Source: Rhodococcus sp. 4CII
GTDB taxonomy: Bacteria; Actinomycetota; Actinomycetes; Mycobacteriales; Mycobacteriaceae
Direction of reading: 5' to 3'
NCBI RefSeq assembly: GCF_014256275.1
Contig: NZ_JACCFE010000002.1
Location: 6,584,001 to 6,648,000, forward strand
Length of the DNA stretch: 64,000 bases
The notes beneath the pieces are model-generated. The model worked only from the letters and a program-made list of their open reading frames with translations, was not told the DNA's origin and made no database searches. The position numbers and the translations under genes were made by a program. Numbering within the stretch: position 1 is the stretch's first letter; each line of letters starts with the position of its first letter. Of this stretch, positions 25,331-34,303 are shown piece after piece.

Positions 25331-25671
25331 GTCTCGACCCCGCCATCGCGTCCCGGCTCAAGCGCAACGAGGCGGGCTTGTTCAGCGCCGTCGCGCAGGA
25401 ACGGTCGACGGGCAACGTCCTCATGGTGGCGTGGATGGACGACGAGGCCCTCGCGCGCACCCTCGACACCCGTAAGGGCACGTACTACTCCCGGTCCCGC
25501 CAGCAGTACTGGGTGAAGGGTGAAACGTCCGGTCACACGCAGTACGTGCACGAGGTGCGGCTCGACTGCGACGGCGACAGTGTGCTGCTCGTCGTCGATC
25601 AGGAGGGGGCGGCGTGCCACACGGGCACGCACACCTGCTTCGACACCGATGTGTTGCTCGCTGCGGAGTAG
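25327..25671 (+). CDS. hisI: phosphoribosyl-AMP cyclohydrolase
   Basis: 114 residues, the cyclohydrolase alone with no fused HisE pyrophosphohydrolase. Motifs: VAWMDDEAL, YYSRSRQQYWVKGETSGH, the metal-binding aspartates of RLDCDGDSVLL, and the zinc cysteines/histidines of ACHTGTHTCF. Last his gene in this cluster; hisG and hisE must lie elsewhere. Confidence 0.97.
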   Translation: MSLDPAIASRLKRNEAGLFSAVAQERSTGNVLMVAWMDDEALARTLDTRKGTYYSRSRQQYWVKGETSGHTQYVHEVRLDCDGDSVLLVVDQEGAACHTGTHTCFDTDVLLAAE

Positions 25672-25700
25672 CGCGCAGGCTGTCGGGCAGAATGTCCGCC

Positions 25701-25880
25701 ATGCCACTCATTCAGATCAGTCAGACACCGGGGCTCACCGCGGAGCAGAAGCGCGCCACGATCGAGGCCGTCACGAAGGCCTACGCCGAGGCGACGGGTA
25801 AGGATCCCGCGGCGGTGTGGGTGACGATCACCGAGGTCCCGCGCGACAGCTGGGGTGTCGGCGGGACGCCGCTGGGATGA
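25701..25880 (+). CDS. 4-oxalocrotonate tautomerase family protein
   Basis: 59 residues from the ATG at 25701, which gives the catalytic proline as the second residue (MPLIQISQTPGLT), exposed after methionine removal. Length and the TITEVPRDSWGVGG segment fit the 4-OT family. A -10-like CAGAAT lies seven bases before the start, so it may be leaderless. The physiological substrate is unknown. Its 3' end is duplicated in the following DNA. Confidence 0.8.
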   Translation: MPLIQISQTPGLTAEQKRATIEAVTKAYAEATGKDPAAVWVTITEVPRDSWGVGGTPLG

Positions 25881-25904
25881 GCTGTCGGGACGCCGCTGGG
25901 GTGA
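25862..25904 (+). repeat. 19-bp tandem duplication at the tautomerase 3' end
   Basis: CGGGACGCCGCTGGGRTGA occurs at 25862-25880 and again at 25886-25904 with one difference. The unit contains the stop codon, so the last five codons and stop of the tautomerase gene are repeated 24 bp downstream. Confidence 0.8.
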
Positions 25905-25910
25905 TTGCGG

Positions 25911-26420
25911 TCAGGCTCGGCCGGTTCCGGATGCGATGCTCTTGTCCAGTTGGGTGAGCATGGCGCCGGACAGTTCGGACAGCTGCCGCACCTGATCGGT
26001 GGACAGTCCGTCGAAGATCAGTGATCGGACGGATTCGACGTGCGGTGGTGCGGCCTCGACGACTTTGGCCATGCCTTCGTCGGTGAGGACGGCGTCGGAG
26101 CCGCGGCTGCCGCGGATGCTCTCGCGGCGCACCCAGCCGGCCTTTTCCATTTTGGTGACGACGTGGGACAGCCGGGAGAGTGACGCGTTGGCGCGCTGGG
26201 CGAGCAGGGACAGTTGGAGGCGCCGGTTCTCCTCGCCGGAGAGTGAGGCGAGGACGAAGTACTCGAAGTGGGTGAGTGCGGAGTCACGCTGCAGTTGTGT
26301 GTCGAGTGCGGCGGGGAGCCGGGTGACCAGTGCGATGAGGGTGAGCCAGGCCTCTTGCTGTTCGGCGTCGAGCCATCGGGTTTCGGTGGGCGCCGGTTTG
26401 CCCTCGTCGTAGCCACCCAT
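25911..26420 (-). CDS. MarR-family transcriptional regulator
   Basis: 169 residues with a winged helix at ~55-125 (LSLLAQRANASLSRLSHVVTKMEKAGWVRRE). It is divergent from the dioxygenase gene and a perfect 12-bp palindrome lies in the shared region, so it is probably the repressor of that gene. GGAG is placed properly before the ATG at 26420. The inducer may be a phenolic or quinone compound, as for many MarR proteins, but this is unproven. Confidence 0.88.
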   Translation of the reverse strand: MGGYDEGKPAPTETRWLDAEQQEAWLTLIALVTRLPAALDTQLQRDSALTHFEYFVLASLSGEENRRLQLSLLAQRANASLSRLSHVVTKMEKAGWVRRESIRGSRGSDAVLTDEGMAKVVEAAPPHVESVRSLIFDGLSTDQVRQLSELSGAMLTQLDKSIASGTGRA

Positions 26421-26511
26421 CAGTGGTCTCCTCCATTCGTGCGTCGATCCACGCGTGCAGCGTGTCCAACATAGTTAGCACGTCGCGGGCCGGGTCGTGG
26501 CCGGGGAATAG

Positions 26512-26556
26512 TTGCAGCGGCCGCGTGTTGACTCCTATAGTAACTTGAAGGTTCAA
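26512..26556 (+). promoter_or_regulatory. dioxygenase promoter with MarR operator
   Basis: TTGCAG (26512-26517) and TATAGT (26536-26541), 18 bp apart, form a likely promoter. The perfect palindrome TTGAA-GG-TTCAA (26545-26556) covers the expected start site, a good position for MarR repression. Confidence 0.55.
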
Positions 26557-26599
26557 CATTGACGTGGTCGATGCCGGACCTCGATCCGAAGGAGTCGCG

Positions 26600-27379
26600 A
26601 TGACCGCCACCATGCCCGCACTGTTCCTCAGCCATGGTGCGCCTCCGCTGGTGGACAGCGCACTCTGGGTGTCCCAGCTGGCCGAGTGGGCGGGCGAGCT
26701 GCCCAGGCCGACGGCCATCCTGATGGTGTCGGCGCACTGGGAATCGGCGCCGCTCACGATTGGTTCCACGACCACCGGCACGCCGCTCGTCTACGACTTC
26801 GGCGGATTCCCCGAACGCTTCTACCGTGCCACCTACGAATCGCCCGGTGCTCCGGCGCTCGCAGCGCAGGTCGCGGCCCTGATGCCGGACAGCGAGACGG
26901 TCGCGCGTCAGCCACACCGCGGCCTCGACCACGGCGCCTACGTGCCGTTGACGGTCATGTACCCGGACGCCGACATCCCGGTGCTCCAGATCTCGCTCCC
27001 CACACTCGACCCGCAGCGGCTGCTGCACCTCGGTGAGCGGCTGCGTCCTCTGCGCGAGCAGGGCGTGCTGATCGTCGGCTCCGGTTTCACGACACACGGA
27101 CTGCCGTTCCTGCGCGACCCGTCGCCCGAGGCGACGGCCCCCGGCTGGTCGGCGGAGTTCGACGCCTGGACGCAGGAACGCCTCGCCGCGGGCGACGTGG
27201 ATTCGCTGATCGACTTCCGCTCGCTCGCGCCGGGCATGCCGTACGCACACCCGACGATCGAGCATTTCGCTCCGCTGTTCGTCACGCTGGGCGCGTCGAG
27301 CGATCCCGAACAGATTCCCCGGCAGGTGATCGACGGTTTCTGGATGGGTTTGGCCAAGCGGTCGGTTCAGGTGGCCTGA
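26600..27379 (+). CDS. DODA-type extradiol aromatic ring-opening dioxygenase family protein
   Basis: 259 residues from the ATG at 26600 with GAAGGAG upstream. The LigB/YgiD-like fold is indicated by LFLSHGAPPLV, the SAHWE motif, HRGLDHGAYVPL and the late AHPTIEHFAPL; these histidines and the glutamate are the expected metal ligands. Family members open catechol rings or the ring of DOPA. The MarR regulator beside it supports control by an aromatic compound. The 3' end overlaps the convergent peroxiredoxin gene by 13 bp. Confidence 0.85.
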   Translation: MTATMPALFLSHGAPPLVDSALWVSQLAEWAGELPRPTAILMVSAHWESAPLTIGSTTTGTPLVYDFGGFPERFYRATYESPGAPALAAQVAALMPDSETVARQPHRGLDHGAYVPLTVMYPDADIPVLQISLPTLDPQRLLHLGERLRPLREQGVLIVGSGFTTHGLPFLRDPSPEATAPGWSAEFDAWTQERLAAGDVDSLIDFRSLAPGMPYAHPTIEHFAPLFVTLGASSDPEQIPRQVIDGFWMGLAKRSVQVA

Positions 27380-27831
27380 CGCGTTCGGAGGAAGGCCAGC
27401 GCCTGATCGCCGTGCGTGTTGGCGCGGAATTCGCTCGAGATGACCTCGAGCACCGTGCGGTCGGTGTCGATGACGAACGTGGACCGCTTGACCGGGGCAA
27501 GCTTGCCGAGCAGTCCCCGCCGGACACCGAACTTCTCCGCGATGGCGCCATCGGCATCCGACAGCAGCGGGTAGTCGAACGACTGCGCCTCGGCGAACGA
27601 CGCCTGCTTCGCCACGGCGTCGGTGCTGATCCCGGCACGCGACGCGCCCAGGGCGGAGAACTCGACGCCGAGATCCCGGAAATGGCAGGCCTCGGCGGTG
27701 CAGACCGGCGTCGACGCCGCGGGGTAGAAGAACAGCACCAGCGGGCCGTCCTCGAGAAGGCTCGACAGCGACCGTGCGATGCCGTCCTGATCGGGCAGGG
27801 TGAATTCCGGTGCGAGCTGACCTGGCTTCAT
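27367..27831 (-). CDS. bcp: thioredoxin-dependent peroxiredoxin (Bcp/AhpC-TSA type)
   Basis: 154 residues from the ATG at 27831. Peroxidatic C44 in PVCTAEAC with a second cysteine C49 five residues on, the spacing of atypical 2-Cys Bcp/PrxQ proteins. It reduces peroxides using thioredoxin. It occupies the place of Rv1608c between the his and trp genes. Divergent from trpE with 59 bp between starts. Confidence 0.92.
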   Translation of the reverse strand: MKPGQLAPEFTLPDQDGIARSLSSLLEDGPLVLFFYPAASTPVCTAEACHFRDLGVEFSALGASRAGISTDAVAKQASFAEAQSFDYPLLSDADGAIAEKFGVRRGLLGKLAPVKRSTFVIDTDRTVLEVISSEFRANTHGDQALAFLRTRQAT

Positions 27832-27890
27832 GAGTGCCGAGGCTACCCGCGCACGCAGCCACGACGAGTGCGCCTGGGATGATGGTCGGC

Positions 27891-29477
27891 ATGCACGGCG
27901 AGCCCAACACGATTCCCGCACCCGAGTCCGCCGCCACCCCGGCCGACGGCGGGTCCGACTCGACCACCACGCGCGAGCAGTTCCACGCTCTCGCCGCCGA
28001 ACACCGGGTGGTTCCGGTGACGCGCAAGGTGTTGGCTGACGCGGAAACTCCGCTGTCGGCGTACACCAAGCTCGCGGCGAACCGGCCCGGCACCTTCCTG
28101 CTCGAGTCGGCGGAGAACGGCCGGTCGTGGTCGCGATGGTCGTTCATCGGGGCGGGCAGTCCCGCCGCGCTCACGGTCGTCGACGGTGAGGCCGCCTGGT
28201 ACGGCAACGTTCCCGCGGGTGTGCCGTCCGGCGGGGATCCGATCGCGGCCCTCGGCCGGACGCTGGAACTGCTCCGGACCGAGCGACTGCCCGACCTCCC
28301 GCCGCTGACCGGCGGCATGGTCGGCTTCCTCGGTTACGACGCGGTCCGGCGCATCGAGCGCATCGGTGAGCACGCCACCGACGACTTGCAGGTCCCCGAA
28401 ATGGTCATGCTGCTCGCGACGGATCTCGCGGCGGTCGACCACCACGAGGGCGCCATCACCCTCATCGCCAACGCCGTCAACTGGGACGGCACGGACGAAC
28501 GTGTCGACGAGGCCTACGACTCGGCGGTCGAGCGGCTGGACCGGATGACCCGGGCACTGTCGGCCCCGGCGTCGTCGACGGTGTCGACGTTCGCGAAGCC
28601 CGCCCCCGACTACCGGCGTCAGCGCACCACCGAAGGTTTCGGTGCGGATGTGCGCAAGCTCGTCGGGGACATCGAGGCGGGCGAGGCGTTCCAGGTGGTG
28701 CTGTCGCAGCGTTTCGAGATCGACTGCACCGCGGACCCGATCGACGTCTACCGGATGCTCCGCGCCTCCAACCCCAGCCCGTACATGTACCTCCTCAACG
28801 TGCCGGACGGCGGCGGCGAGACCGCGTTCTCGATCGTCGGGTCGAGCCCGGAGGCTCTGGTGACCGTGTCGGAAGGCGTGGCGACGACGCACCCGATCGC
28901 CGGCACCCGGTGGCGTGGGCACACCGAGGAGGAGGACATCCTGCTCGAGAAGGATCTGCTCGCCGACGAGAAGGAGAACGCCGAGCACCTGATGCTCGTG
29001 GACCTGGGTCGCAACGATCTGGGGCGGGTGTGCGAACCGGGCACGGTGAAGGTGCACGACTACCGCCACATCGAGCGGTACAGCCACGTGATGCACCTCG
29101 TCTCCACCGTCACCGGTCACCTGGCGGAGGGCAAGCAGGCACTCGACGCCGTCACTGCCTGCTTCCCGGCAGGAACCTTGTCCGGTGCGCCGAAGGTCCG
29201 GGCGATGCAGCTGATCGAGGAACTCGAGCCGACGCGCCGCGGAATCTACGGCGGCATCATCGGTTACCTCGACTTCGCCGGCGACGCCGACACGGCGATC
29301 GCGATCCGGACCGCGCTGATCAAGGACGGCGTCGGGTACGTCCAGGCCGGCGCCGGTGTCGTCGCCGACTCGAACCCCGAGTACGAGGACACCGAGGCGC
29401 GGAACAAGGCGATGGCGGTGCTCAGCGCGATCGCGGCGGCGCACACACTGAAGACCCTGGGAGGCGACACGCAGTGA
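27891..29477 (+). CDS. trpE: anthranilate synthase component I
   Basis: 528 residues from the ATG at 27891; a -10-like GATGAT (27878-27883) ends seven bases before it and no ribosome site is seen, so a leaderless start is likely. An ATG at 27882 is the alternative. It converts chorismate to anthranilate with ammonia from TrpG, which is not in the window. The tryptophan-feedback motif LLESAENGRSWSRWSF is near residue 70. The catalytic C-terminal half has GEAFQVVLSQRF, the PIAGTRWRG segment and the FPAGTLSGAPKVRAM motif. Confidence 0.96.
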   Translation: MHGEPNTIPAPESAATPADGGSDSTTTREQFHALAAEHRVVPVTRKVLADAETPLSAYTKLAANRPGTFLLESAENGRSWSRWSFIGAGSPAALTVVDGEAAWYGNVPAGVPSGGDPIAALGRTLELLRTERLPDLPPLTGGMVGFLGYDAVRRIERIGEHATDDLQVPEMVMLLATDLAAVDHHEGAITLIANAVNWDGTDERVDEAYDSAVERLDRMTRALSAPASSTVSTFAKPAPDYRRQRTTEGFGADVRKLVGDIEAGEAFQVVLSQRFEIDCTADPIDVYRMLRASNPSPYMYLLNVPDGGGETAFSIVGSSPEALVTVSEGVATTHPIAGTRWRGHTEEEDILLEKDLLADEKENAEHLMLVDLGRNDLGRVCEPGTVKVHDYRHIERYSHVMHLVSTVTGHLAEGKQALDAVTACFPAGTLSGAPKVRAMQLIEELEPTRRGIYGGIIGYLDFAGDADTAIAIRTALIKDGVGYVQAGAGVVADSNPEYEDTEARNKAMAVLSAIAAAHTLKTLGGDTQ

Positions 29478-30175
29478 GTGAGGCGTCGGAGACGGTTCGG
29501 GAACCCGCGCGGGCGGGAGGTCGCCGGTCGATGATCGCGGTCCTGCTGCTCGCGGTCGCCGCGGTGTGCCTGTGGGGTGCGTCCCGGATGACGTGGGTCG
29601 AGGTCACCTCCTCCGACGGGCTCGGCGAGGCACGCACCGCGGCGCTCGTCGGCGGCACGTGGGCTGCGGCGCTCACACCACTCGCACTGACCCTGGTCGC
29701 CGCGATCGCGGCGTCGTTCGCGGTCAAGGGCTGGGCGCTTCGGGTGCTCGGTGTGCTCGTCGCGGTGGTGGCCGTCGCGGCTGCCGTGCCCGCGGTGAGG
29801 TTGATCGTCTCCGGCGCCTCCGACGACGAGGCGGGACGGCTGGCCGAACTCCCGGGCCGCGCCGAGGTCCAATCGGTGTCGGTGCACGTCGGACCCGCCG
29901 TGCTCGTGCTGATCGGCGCGCTCGCGGCCCTCGTCGCCGCCGTGGAACTCGTCCGGCGTCCCCGGGTGCGGGCCGGGCTCTCCTCCAAGTACGACAGCCC
30001 GGGTGCCCGGCGCGATGCGGCGAAGACCGGCGGCGATTCGGTCGGCGAACCCGTCACCCAGCGCATGCTCTGGGACGCGCTCGACGCGGGGGAGGACCCG
30101 ACGGTCGACGACAAGAAAGCCGAAGCTGTCGACCAAGTTGACGACGACGGCAGGGACCCGGGTACCCGAACGTAA
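29474..30175 (+). CDS. Trp-region conserved membrane protein (TIGR02234-like)
   Basis: 233 residues from a GTG overlapping the trpE stop. Hydrophobic segments at ~20-38, ~60-80, ~86-105 and ~140-160, then a ~70-residue acidic cytoplasmic tail. It sits between trpE and trpC, the place of Rv1610, and matches the family called trp operon conserved membrane protein. A role in tryptophan or precursor transport has been presumed from position only. Confidence 0.85.
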   Translation: MSEASETVREPARAGGRRSMIAVLLLAVAAVCLWGASRMTWVEVTSSDGLGEARTAALVGGTWAAALTPLALTLVAAIAASFAVKGWALRVLGVLVAVVAVAAAVPAVRLIVSGASDDEAGRLAELPGRAEVQSVSVHVGPAVLVLIGALAALVAAVELVRRPRVRAGLSSKYDSPGARRDAAKTGGDSVGEPVTQRMLWDALDAGEDPTVDDKKAEAVDQVDDDGRDPGTRT

Positions 30176-30261
30176 ACAGAATCAGAGTGCCATCTAGGCT
30201 GGCTTCACCCCTGATGATGTTCCTCACATCGGGTTTCTGCCCAGAAAGGACTCGGGCCACG

Positions 30262-31071
30262 ATGACTGTTCTCGACTCGATTCTCGACGGGGTGCGCGCC
30301 GACGTCGCCGCCCGCGAAGCCGTCCTTGACTTCGCCGCAGTCAAGGCTGCCGCCGCTGCCGCACCGCCGGCCCTCGATGCCGCGGCCGCCCTGCTCGAGC
30401 CGGGCATCGGAGTCATCGCCGAGGTCAAGCGCGCGAGCCCCTCGAAGGGGGCGCTCGCCGACATCGCCGATCCCGCCGACCTGGCCGCCGCCTACCAGGC
30501 CGGTGGCGCCCGGGTGATCAGTGTGCTCACCGAAGAGCGACGGTTCCAGGGGTCTCTCGCGGACCTCGACGCCGTGCGCCGGGCGGTGAGCATTCCGATC
30601 CTCCGCAAGGACTTCATCGTCGGGCCGTACCAGATCCACGAGGCCCGCGCGCACGGCGCCGACGTCGTGCTGCTCATCGTCGCCGCTCTCGACCAGCACG
30701 CGCTGGCTTCGCTCATCGACCGCACGGAGTCGCTCGGGATGACCGCCCTCGTGGAGGTGCACACCGAGCAGGAAGCCAATCGGGCGCTCGAAGCGGGCGC
30801 CAAGGTCATCGGGGTCAACGCGCGCAACCTCAAGACGCTCGAGGTCGACAAGAACACGTTCGGCGAGATCGCTCCCGGGCTGCCCACGGAGATCATCAAG
30901 ATCGCAGAGTCCGGGGTCCGCGGCACGGCCGACCTGCTGGCCTACGCCGGTGCCGGAGCCGATGCGGTCCTGGTCGGCGAAGGCCTCGTCACCAGCGGGG
31001 ATCCGCGCAAGGCGGTGGCCGATCTGGTCAATGCCGGCGCGCACCCGTCCTGCCCCAAGCCGTCGCGCTGA
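30262..31071 (+). CDS. trpC: indole-3-glycerol phosphate synthase
   Basis: 269 residues from the ATG at 30262. Monofunctional IGPS barrel without a TrpF domain. Motifs: VIAEVKRASPSKG (catalytic Glu and Lys), VLTEERRFQGS, ILRKDFIVGPYQ, and the phosphate loop IAESGVRG. It closes the indole ring from CdRP. An ~85-bp gap separates it from the membrane protein gene and holds TAGGCT (30195-30200) and a small stem TTTCTG-CC-CAGAAA (30234-30247) that overlaps the ribosome site AGAAAGGA. Confidence 0.96.
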   Translation: MTVLDSILDGVRADVAAREAVLDFAAVKAAAAAAPPALDAAAALLEPGIGVIAEVKRASPSKGALADIADPADLAAAYQAGGARVISVLTEERRFQGSLADLDAVRRAVSIPILRKDFIVGPYQIHEARAHGADVVLLIVAALDQHALASLIDRTESLGMTALVEVHTEQEANRALEAGAKVIGVNARNLKTLEVDKNTFGEIAPGLPTEIIKIAESGVRGTADLLAYAGAGADAVLVGEGLVTSGDPRKAVADLVNAGAHPSCPKPSR

Positions 31072-31134
31072 GCCTGCGTCGGCGGAACTGACCCGGACGG
31101 CGGCGGCACCCGGCGTTGGGGCAGACTGGACCTT

Positions 31135-32454
31135 GTGACTTCACGTAATTCGGAAACCGTCTTCAAGGGTGGCAATCTGCCGACTGCCAGCGCCGGAATC
31201 GCCGAGCGCACGACGCACGACCCCGACGCCGGAGGTCATTTCGGCGTGTACGGCGGACGGCACGTGCCGGAGGCCCTGATGGCAGTGATCGAGGAGGTCA
31301 CCGCCGAGTACGAGAAGGCACGCGCCGACGACGCGTTCCTGCACGAACTCGATCGTCTCCAGCGCGATTACACCGGCCGTCCGTCGCCGATCTTCGAGGC
31401 GACCCGCATGAGCGAATTCGCCGGCGGAGCGCGTCTCATCCTCAAGCGCGAAGACCTCAACCACACCGGGTCGCACAAGATCAACAACGTGCTCGGCCAG
31501 GTGCTGCTCGCCAAGCGCATGGGCAAGACCCGGATCATCGCCGAGACCGGCGCCGGACAGCACGGGGTGGCCACCGCCACCGCCTGTGCCCTTCTCGGTC
31601 TCGAATGCGTCATTTACATGGGTGCCGTCGACACGAAGCGGCAGGCGTTGAACGTCGCCCGCATGCGGCTGCTCGGCTCCTCGGTGGTGTCCGTCGAGTC
31701 GGGGTCGAAGACCCTCAAGGACGCCATCAACGAGGCGCTGCGCGACTGGGTCACCAATGCCGACAACACCTACTACTGCTTCGGTACGGCGGCGGGGCCG
31801 CACCCGTTCCCGACCATCGTCCGCGACTTCCAGCGGGTCGTGGGTCTGGAGACGCGCGCGCAGGTGCAGGCGCTGACCGGCCGGCTGCCCGACGCGGTGA
31901 CGGCCTGCGTCGGCGGCGGTTCCAACGCCATCGGCATCTTCCACGCGTTCCTCGACGACCCGGCCGTCCGGCTGGTCGGCTACGAGGCCGCAGGTGACGG
32001 TGTCGAGACCGGGCGGCATGCCGCCACGTTCGCGGCAGGCACGCCGGGTGCGTTCCAGGGCGCGTACTCGTACCTGCTGCAGGACGAGGACGGGCAGACC
32101 ATCGAGTCGCATTCGATCTCCGCGGGCCTCGACTACCCGGGTGTCGGGCCCGAGCACGCACTCCTCAAGGACATCGGCCGCGCCACCTACGAACCGGTCA
32201 CCGACACCGAGGCGATGGACGCCCTGCGGTTGCTGTCCGAGCGCGAGGGCATCATTCCGGCCATCGAATCCGCCCACGCCGTCGCCGGCGCGCTGCGGCT
32301 GGGCCGCGAGCTGGGGGAGGGCGCGATCGTCGTCGTCAGCCTGTCCGGGCGCGGCGACAAGGACATGGACACGGCGGCCGAGTGGTTCGGATTGTTCGAT
32401 CCCGACGACTCGACCGAGACCACCACGACTGACAAGGAAGGTTCGGCCAAGTGA
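31135..32454 (+). CDS. trpB: tryptophan synthase beta subunit
   Basis: 439 residues from a GTG at 31135; a -10-like CAGACT seven bases before it hints at a leaderless start. The PLP lysine is in LNHTGSHKINNVLGQ; ETGAGQHGVATAT, the phosphate loop GGGSNAIG and the C-terminal SLSGRGDKDMD are diagnostic of TrpB1. It condenses indole with serine. About 30 residues precede the usual start of the domain. Overlaps trpA by 4 bp. Confidence 0.97.
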   Translation: MTSRNSETVFKGGNLPTASAGIAERTTHDPDAGGHFGVYGGRHVPEALMAVIEEVTAEYEKARADDAFLHELDRLQRDYTGRPSPIFEATRMSEFAGGARLILKREDLNHTGSHKINNVLGQVLLAKRMGKTRIIAETGAGQHGVATATACALLGLECVIYMGAVDTKRQALNVARMRLLGSSVVSVESGSKTLKDAINEALRDWVTNADNTYYCFGTAAGPHPFPTIVRDFQRVVGLETRAQVQALTGRLPDAVTACVGGGSNAIGIFHAFLDDPAVRLVGYEAAGDGVETGRHAATFAAGTPGAFQGAYSYLLQDEDGQTIESHSISAGLDYPGVGPEHALLKDIGRATYEPVTDTEAMDALRLLSEREGIIPAIESAHAVAGALRLGRELGEGAIVVVSLSGRGDKDMDTAAEWFGLFDPDDSTETTTTDKEGSAK

Positions 32455-33254
32455 GCGAACGACTCTCGCGCCTCGCCCCGACGTTCGCGCAGTGCCGCGA
32501 GGAGAAGCGTGCCGCGCTCGTCGGGTATCTCCCGGCCGGTTTCCCCACCGTCCGGGAATCGATCGACGTGTTCACGGCGATGGTCGAATCCGGTTGCGAC
32601 ATCGTCGAGGTCGGCATCGCCTACTCCGACCCGGTGATGGACGGTCCGACCATCCAGGCCGCGGCCGAGACGGCGCTCCAGAACGGTGTCCGGGTGCGCG
32701 ACGTCTTCACCGTCGTCGAGGCCATCGCGGCGGCCGGCGGCAAGGCCGTGGTGATGACGTACTGGAACCCGGTTCTGCAGTACGGCGTCGACAAATTCTC
32801 CCGTGACCTGGCGAGTGCCGGTGGCCTCGGGCTGATCACGCCTAACCTCATCCCCGAGGAGGCCGGCGAGTGGATCGCCGCGTCGAAGGAACACGACCTC
32901 GACCGGATCTTCCTGGTGGCGCCGTCGTCGACCGAGGAGCGCCTCGCGTTGACCCTCGACGCCAGCAGCGGTTTCGTGTACGCCGCCTCCACGATGGGTG
33001 TCACCGGCGCGCGTGACGCGGTGTCGTCGATGGCCCCCGAGCTGACCGCCCGCATCCGCGCCCATTCGGACATTCCGGTGGGCGTCGGGCTGGGTGTGCG
33101 TTCCGGCGCCCAGGCCGCCGAGATCGCCGCGTACGCAGACGCCGTCATCGTCGGATCTGCGCTGGTCACCGCGGCGGAGAACGGTCTGGACGCGGTGCGC
33201 TCGCTCACGGAGGAACTCGCCGAGGGCGTTCGCTCGGCTACCGTGGCGTCGTGA
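32451..33254 (+). CDS. trpA: tryptophan synthase alpha subunit
   Basis: 267 residues from a GTG overlapping trpB. It cleaves indole-3-glycerol phosphate and channels indole to TrpB. The catalytic Glu is in DIVEVGIAYSDPVMDGP, with the Asp close behind in the same segment, and the phosphate loop is VGLGVRSGAQA. Overlaps lgt by 4 bp. Confidence 0.97.
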   Translation: MSERLSRLAPTFAQCREEKRAALVGYLPAGFPTVRESIDVFTAMVESGCDIVEVGIAYSDPVMDGPTIQAAAETALQNGVRVRDVFTVVEAIAAAGGKAVVMTYWNPVLQYGVDKFSRDLASAGGLGLITPNLIPEEAGEWIAASKEHDLDRIFLVAPSSTEERLALTLDASSGFVYAASTMGVTGARDAVSSMAPELTARIRAHSDIPVGVGLGVRSGAQAAEIAAYADAVIVGSALVTAAENGLDAVRSLTEELAEGVRSATVAS

Positions 33255-34303
33255 CTTCCACTGTGGACGTACTGGCCTACATTCCGAGTCCGCCCCAAGG
33301 TGTCTGGTATGTCGGACCGGTGGCCCTGCGCGCGTACGCGCTGTTCATCATCGTCGGGATCATAGTCGCGATCGTGTGGGGCGACCGCCGCTGGGTCGCT
33401 CGCGGTGGCGAGAAGGGCACCGTCCTCGACATCGCGATCTGGGCGGTGCCGTTCGGCCTGATCGGCGGCCGGCTGTATCACGTGATGACCGACTGGCCGA
33501 CCTACTTCGCGGAGGGTGGCCACCCCGTCGACGCCCTGAAGGTGTGGCAGGGCGGCCTCGGTATCTGGGGCGCCGTGGCCCTCGGCGGTGTCGGCGCCTG
33601 GATCGGATGCCGTCGCCGCGGCATCCCGTTGCCGGCGCTCGGCGACGCGATCGCGCCTGCGATCCTGCTCGCGCAGGCCATCGGCCGGTTCGGAAACTAC
33701 TTCAACCAGGAGTTGTACGGTCGCGAGACCGACGTCCCGTGGGGGCTCGAGATCTTCGAGCGCCGCAACGATGCTGGTCAGGTGTCGCCGCAGCTGATCG
33801 ACGGCGTCTCCACCGGTCAGGTCGCGTTCGTGGTGCATCCGACGTTCCTGTACGAGGCGCTCTGGAACGTGCTGATCGTCCTCGTGCTCGTAGGGGTCGA
33901 TCGCCGGTTCCGGATCGGCCACGGCCGGCTGTTCGCGCTGTACGTCGCCGGCTACTGTGCCGGACGCTTCTGGATCGAACTGATGCGCAGCGATCACGCC
34001 AGCCTCATCGCGGGCATCCGCGTGAATTCGTTCACCTCGGCCGTCGTGTTCGTCGCGGCCCTGGTGTACTTCTTCGCCGCCACGAAGGGCCGCGAGGATC
34101 CGGCGGACCTGCGACCCGCCGGCAGCGAACCGATCGAGAGCGAGACCGCGGAGACAGACCCCGAAGAGAAGGCGGCGGACGAGGGCACCGACGTGCCTGC
34201 GTCGAAGCCGGCATCGGAGGAGAAGGCCGCGAGCACTGCGAGTGCGGTCGGCGACGCGGGCACGAAATCCATCGACAGCAAGAAGGATGACGCGAATGAC
34301 TGA
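33251..34303 (+). CDS. lgt: prolipoprotein diacylglyceryl transferase
   Basis: 350 residues. About seven membrane segments in the first 275, including GGRLYHVMTDW, the Lgt signature GRFGNYFNQELYG and HPTFLYEALWN. It transfers diacylglycerol to the lipobox cysteine of prelipoproteins. A hydrophilic, Glu/Ala/Lys-rich tail of ~65 residues follows the last helix, a common but variable extension in mycolic-acid bacteria. Translationally coupled to trpA and overlapping the next gene by 8 bp. Confidence 0.95.
   Translation: MTSTVDVLAYIPSPPQGVWYVGPVALRAYALFIIVGIIVAIVWGDRRWVARGGEKGTVLDIAIWAVPFGLIGGRLYHVMTDWPTYFAEGGHPVDALKVWQGGLGIWGAVALGGVGAWIGCRRRGIPLPALGDAIAPAILLAQAIGRFGNYFNQELYGRETDVPWGLEIFERRNDAGQVSPQLIDGVSTGQVAFVVHPTFLYEALWNVLIVLVLVGVDRRFRIGHGRLFALYVAGYCAGRFWIELMRSDHASLIAGIRVNSFTSAVVFVAALVYFFAATKGREDPADLRPAGSEPIESETAETDPEEKAADEGTDVPASKPASEEKAASTASAVGDAGTKSIDSKKDDAND

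Noticed and set aside
30176..30261. Trp attenuator before trpC
   Set aside because: No Trp codons in a short ORF and only a 6-bp stem; too little to call attenuation.
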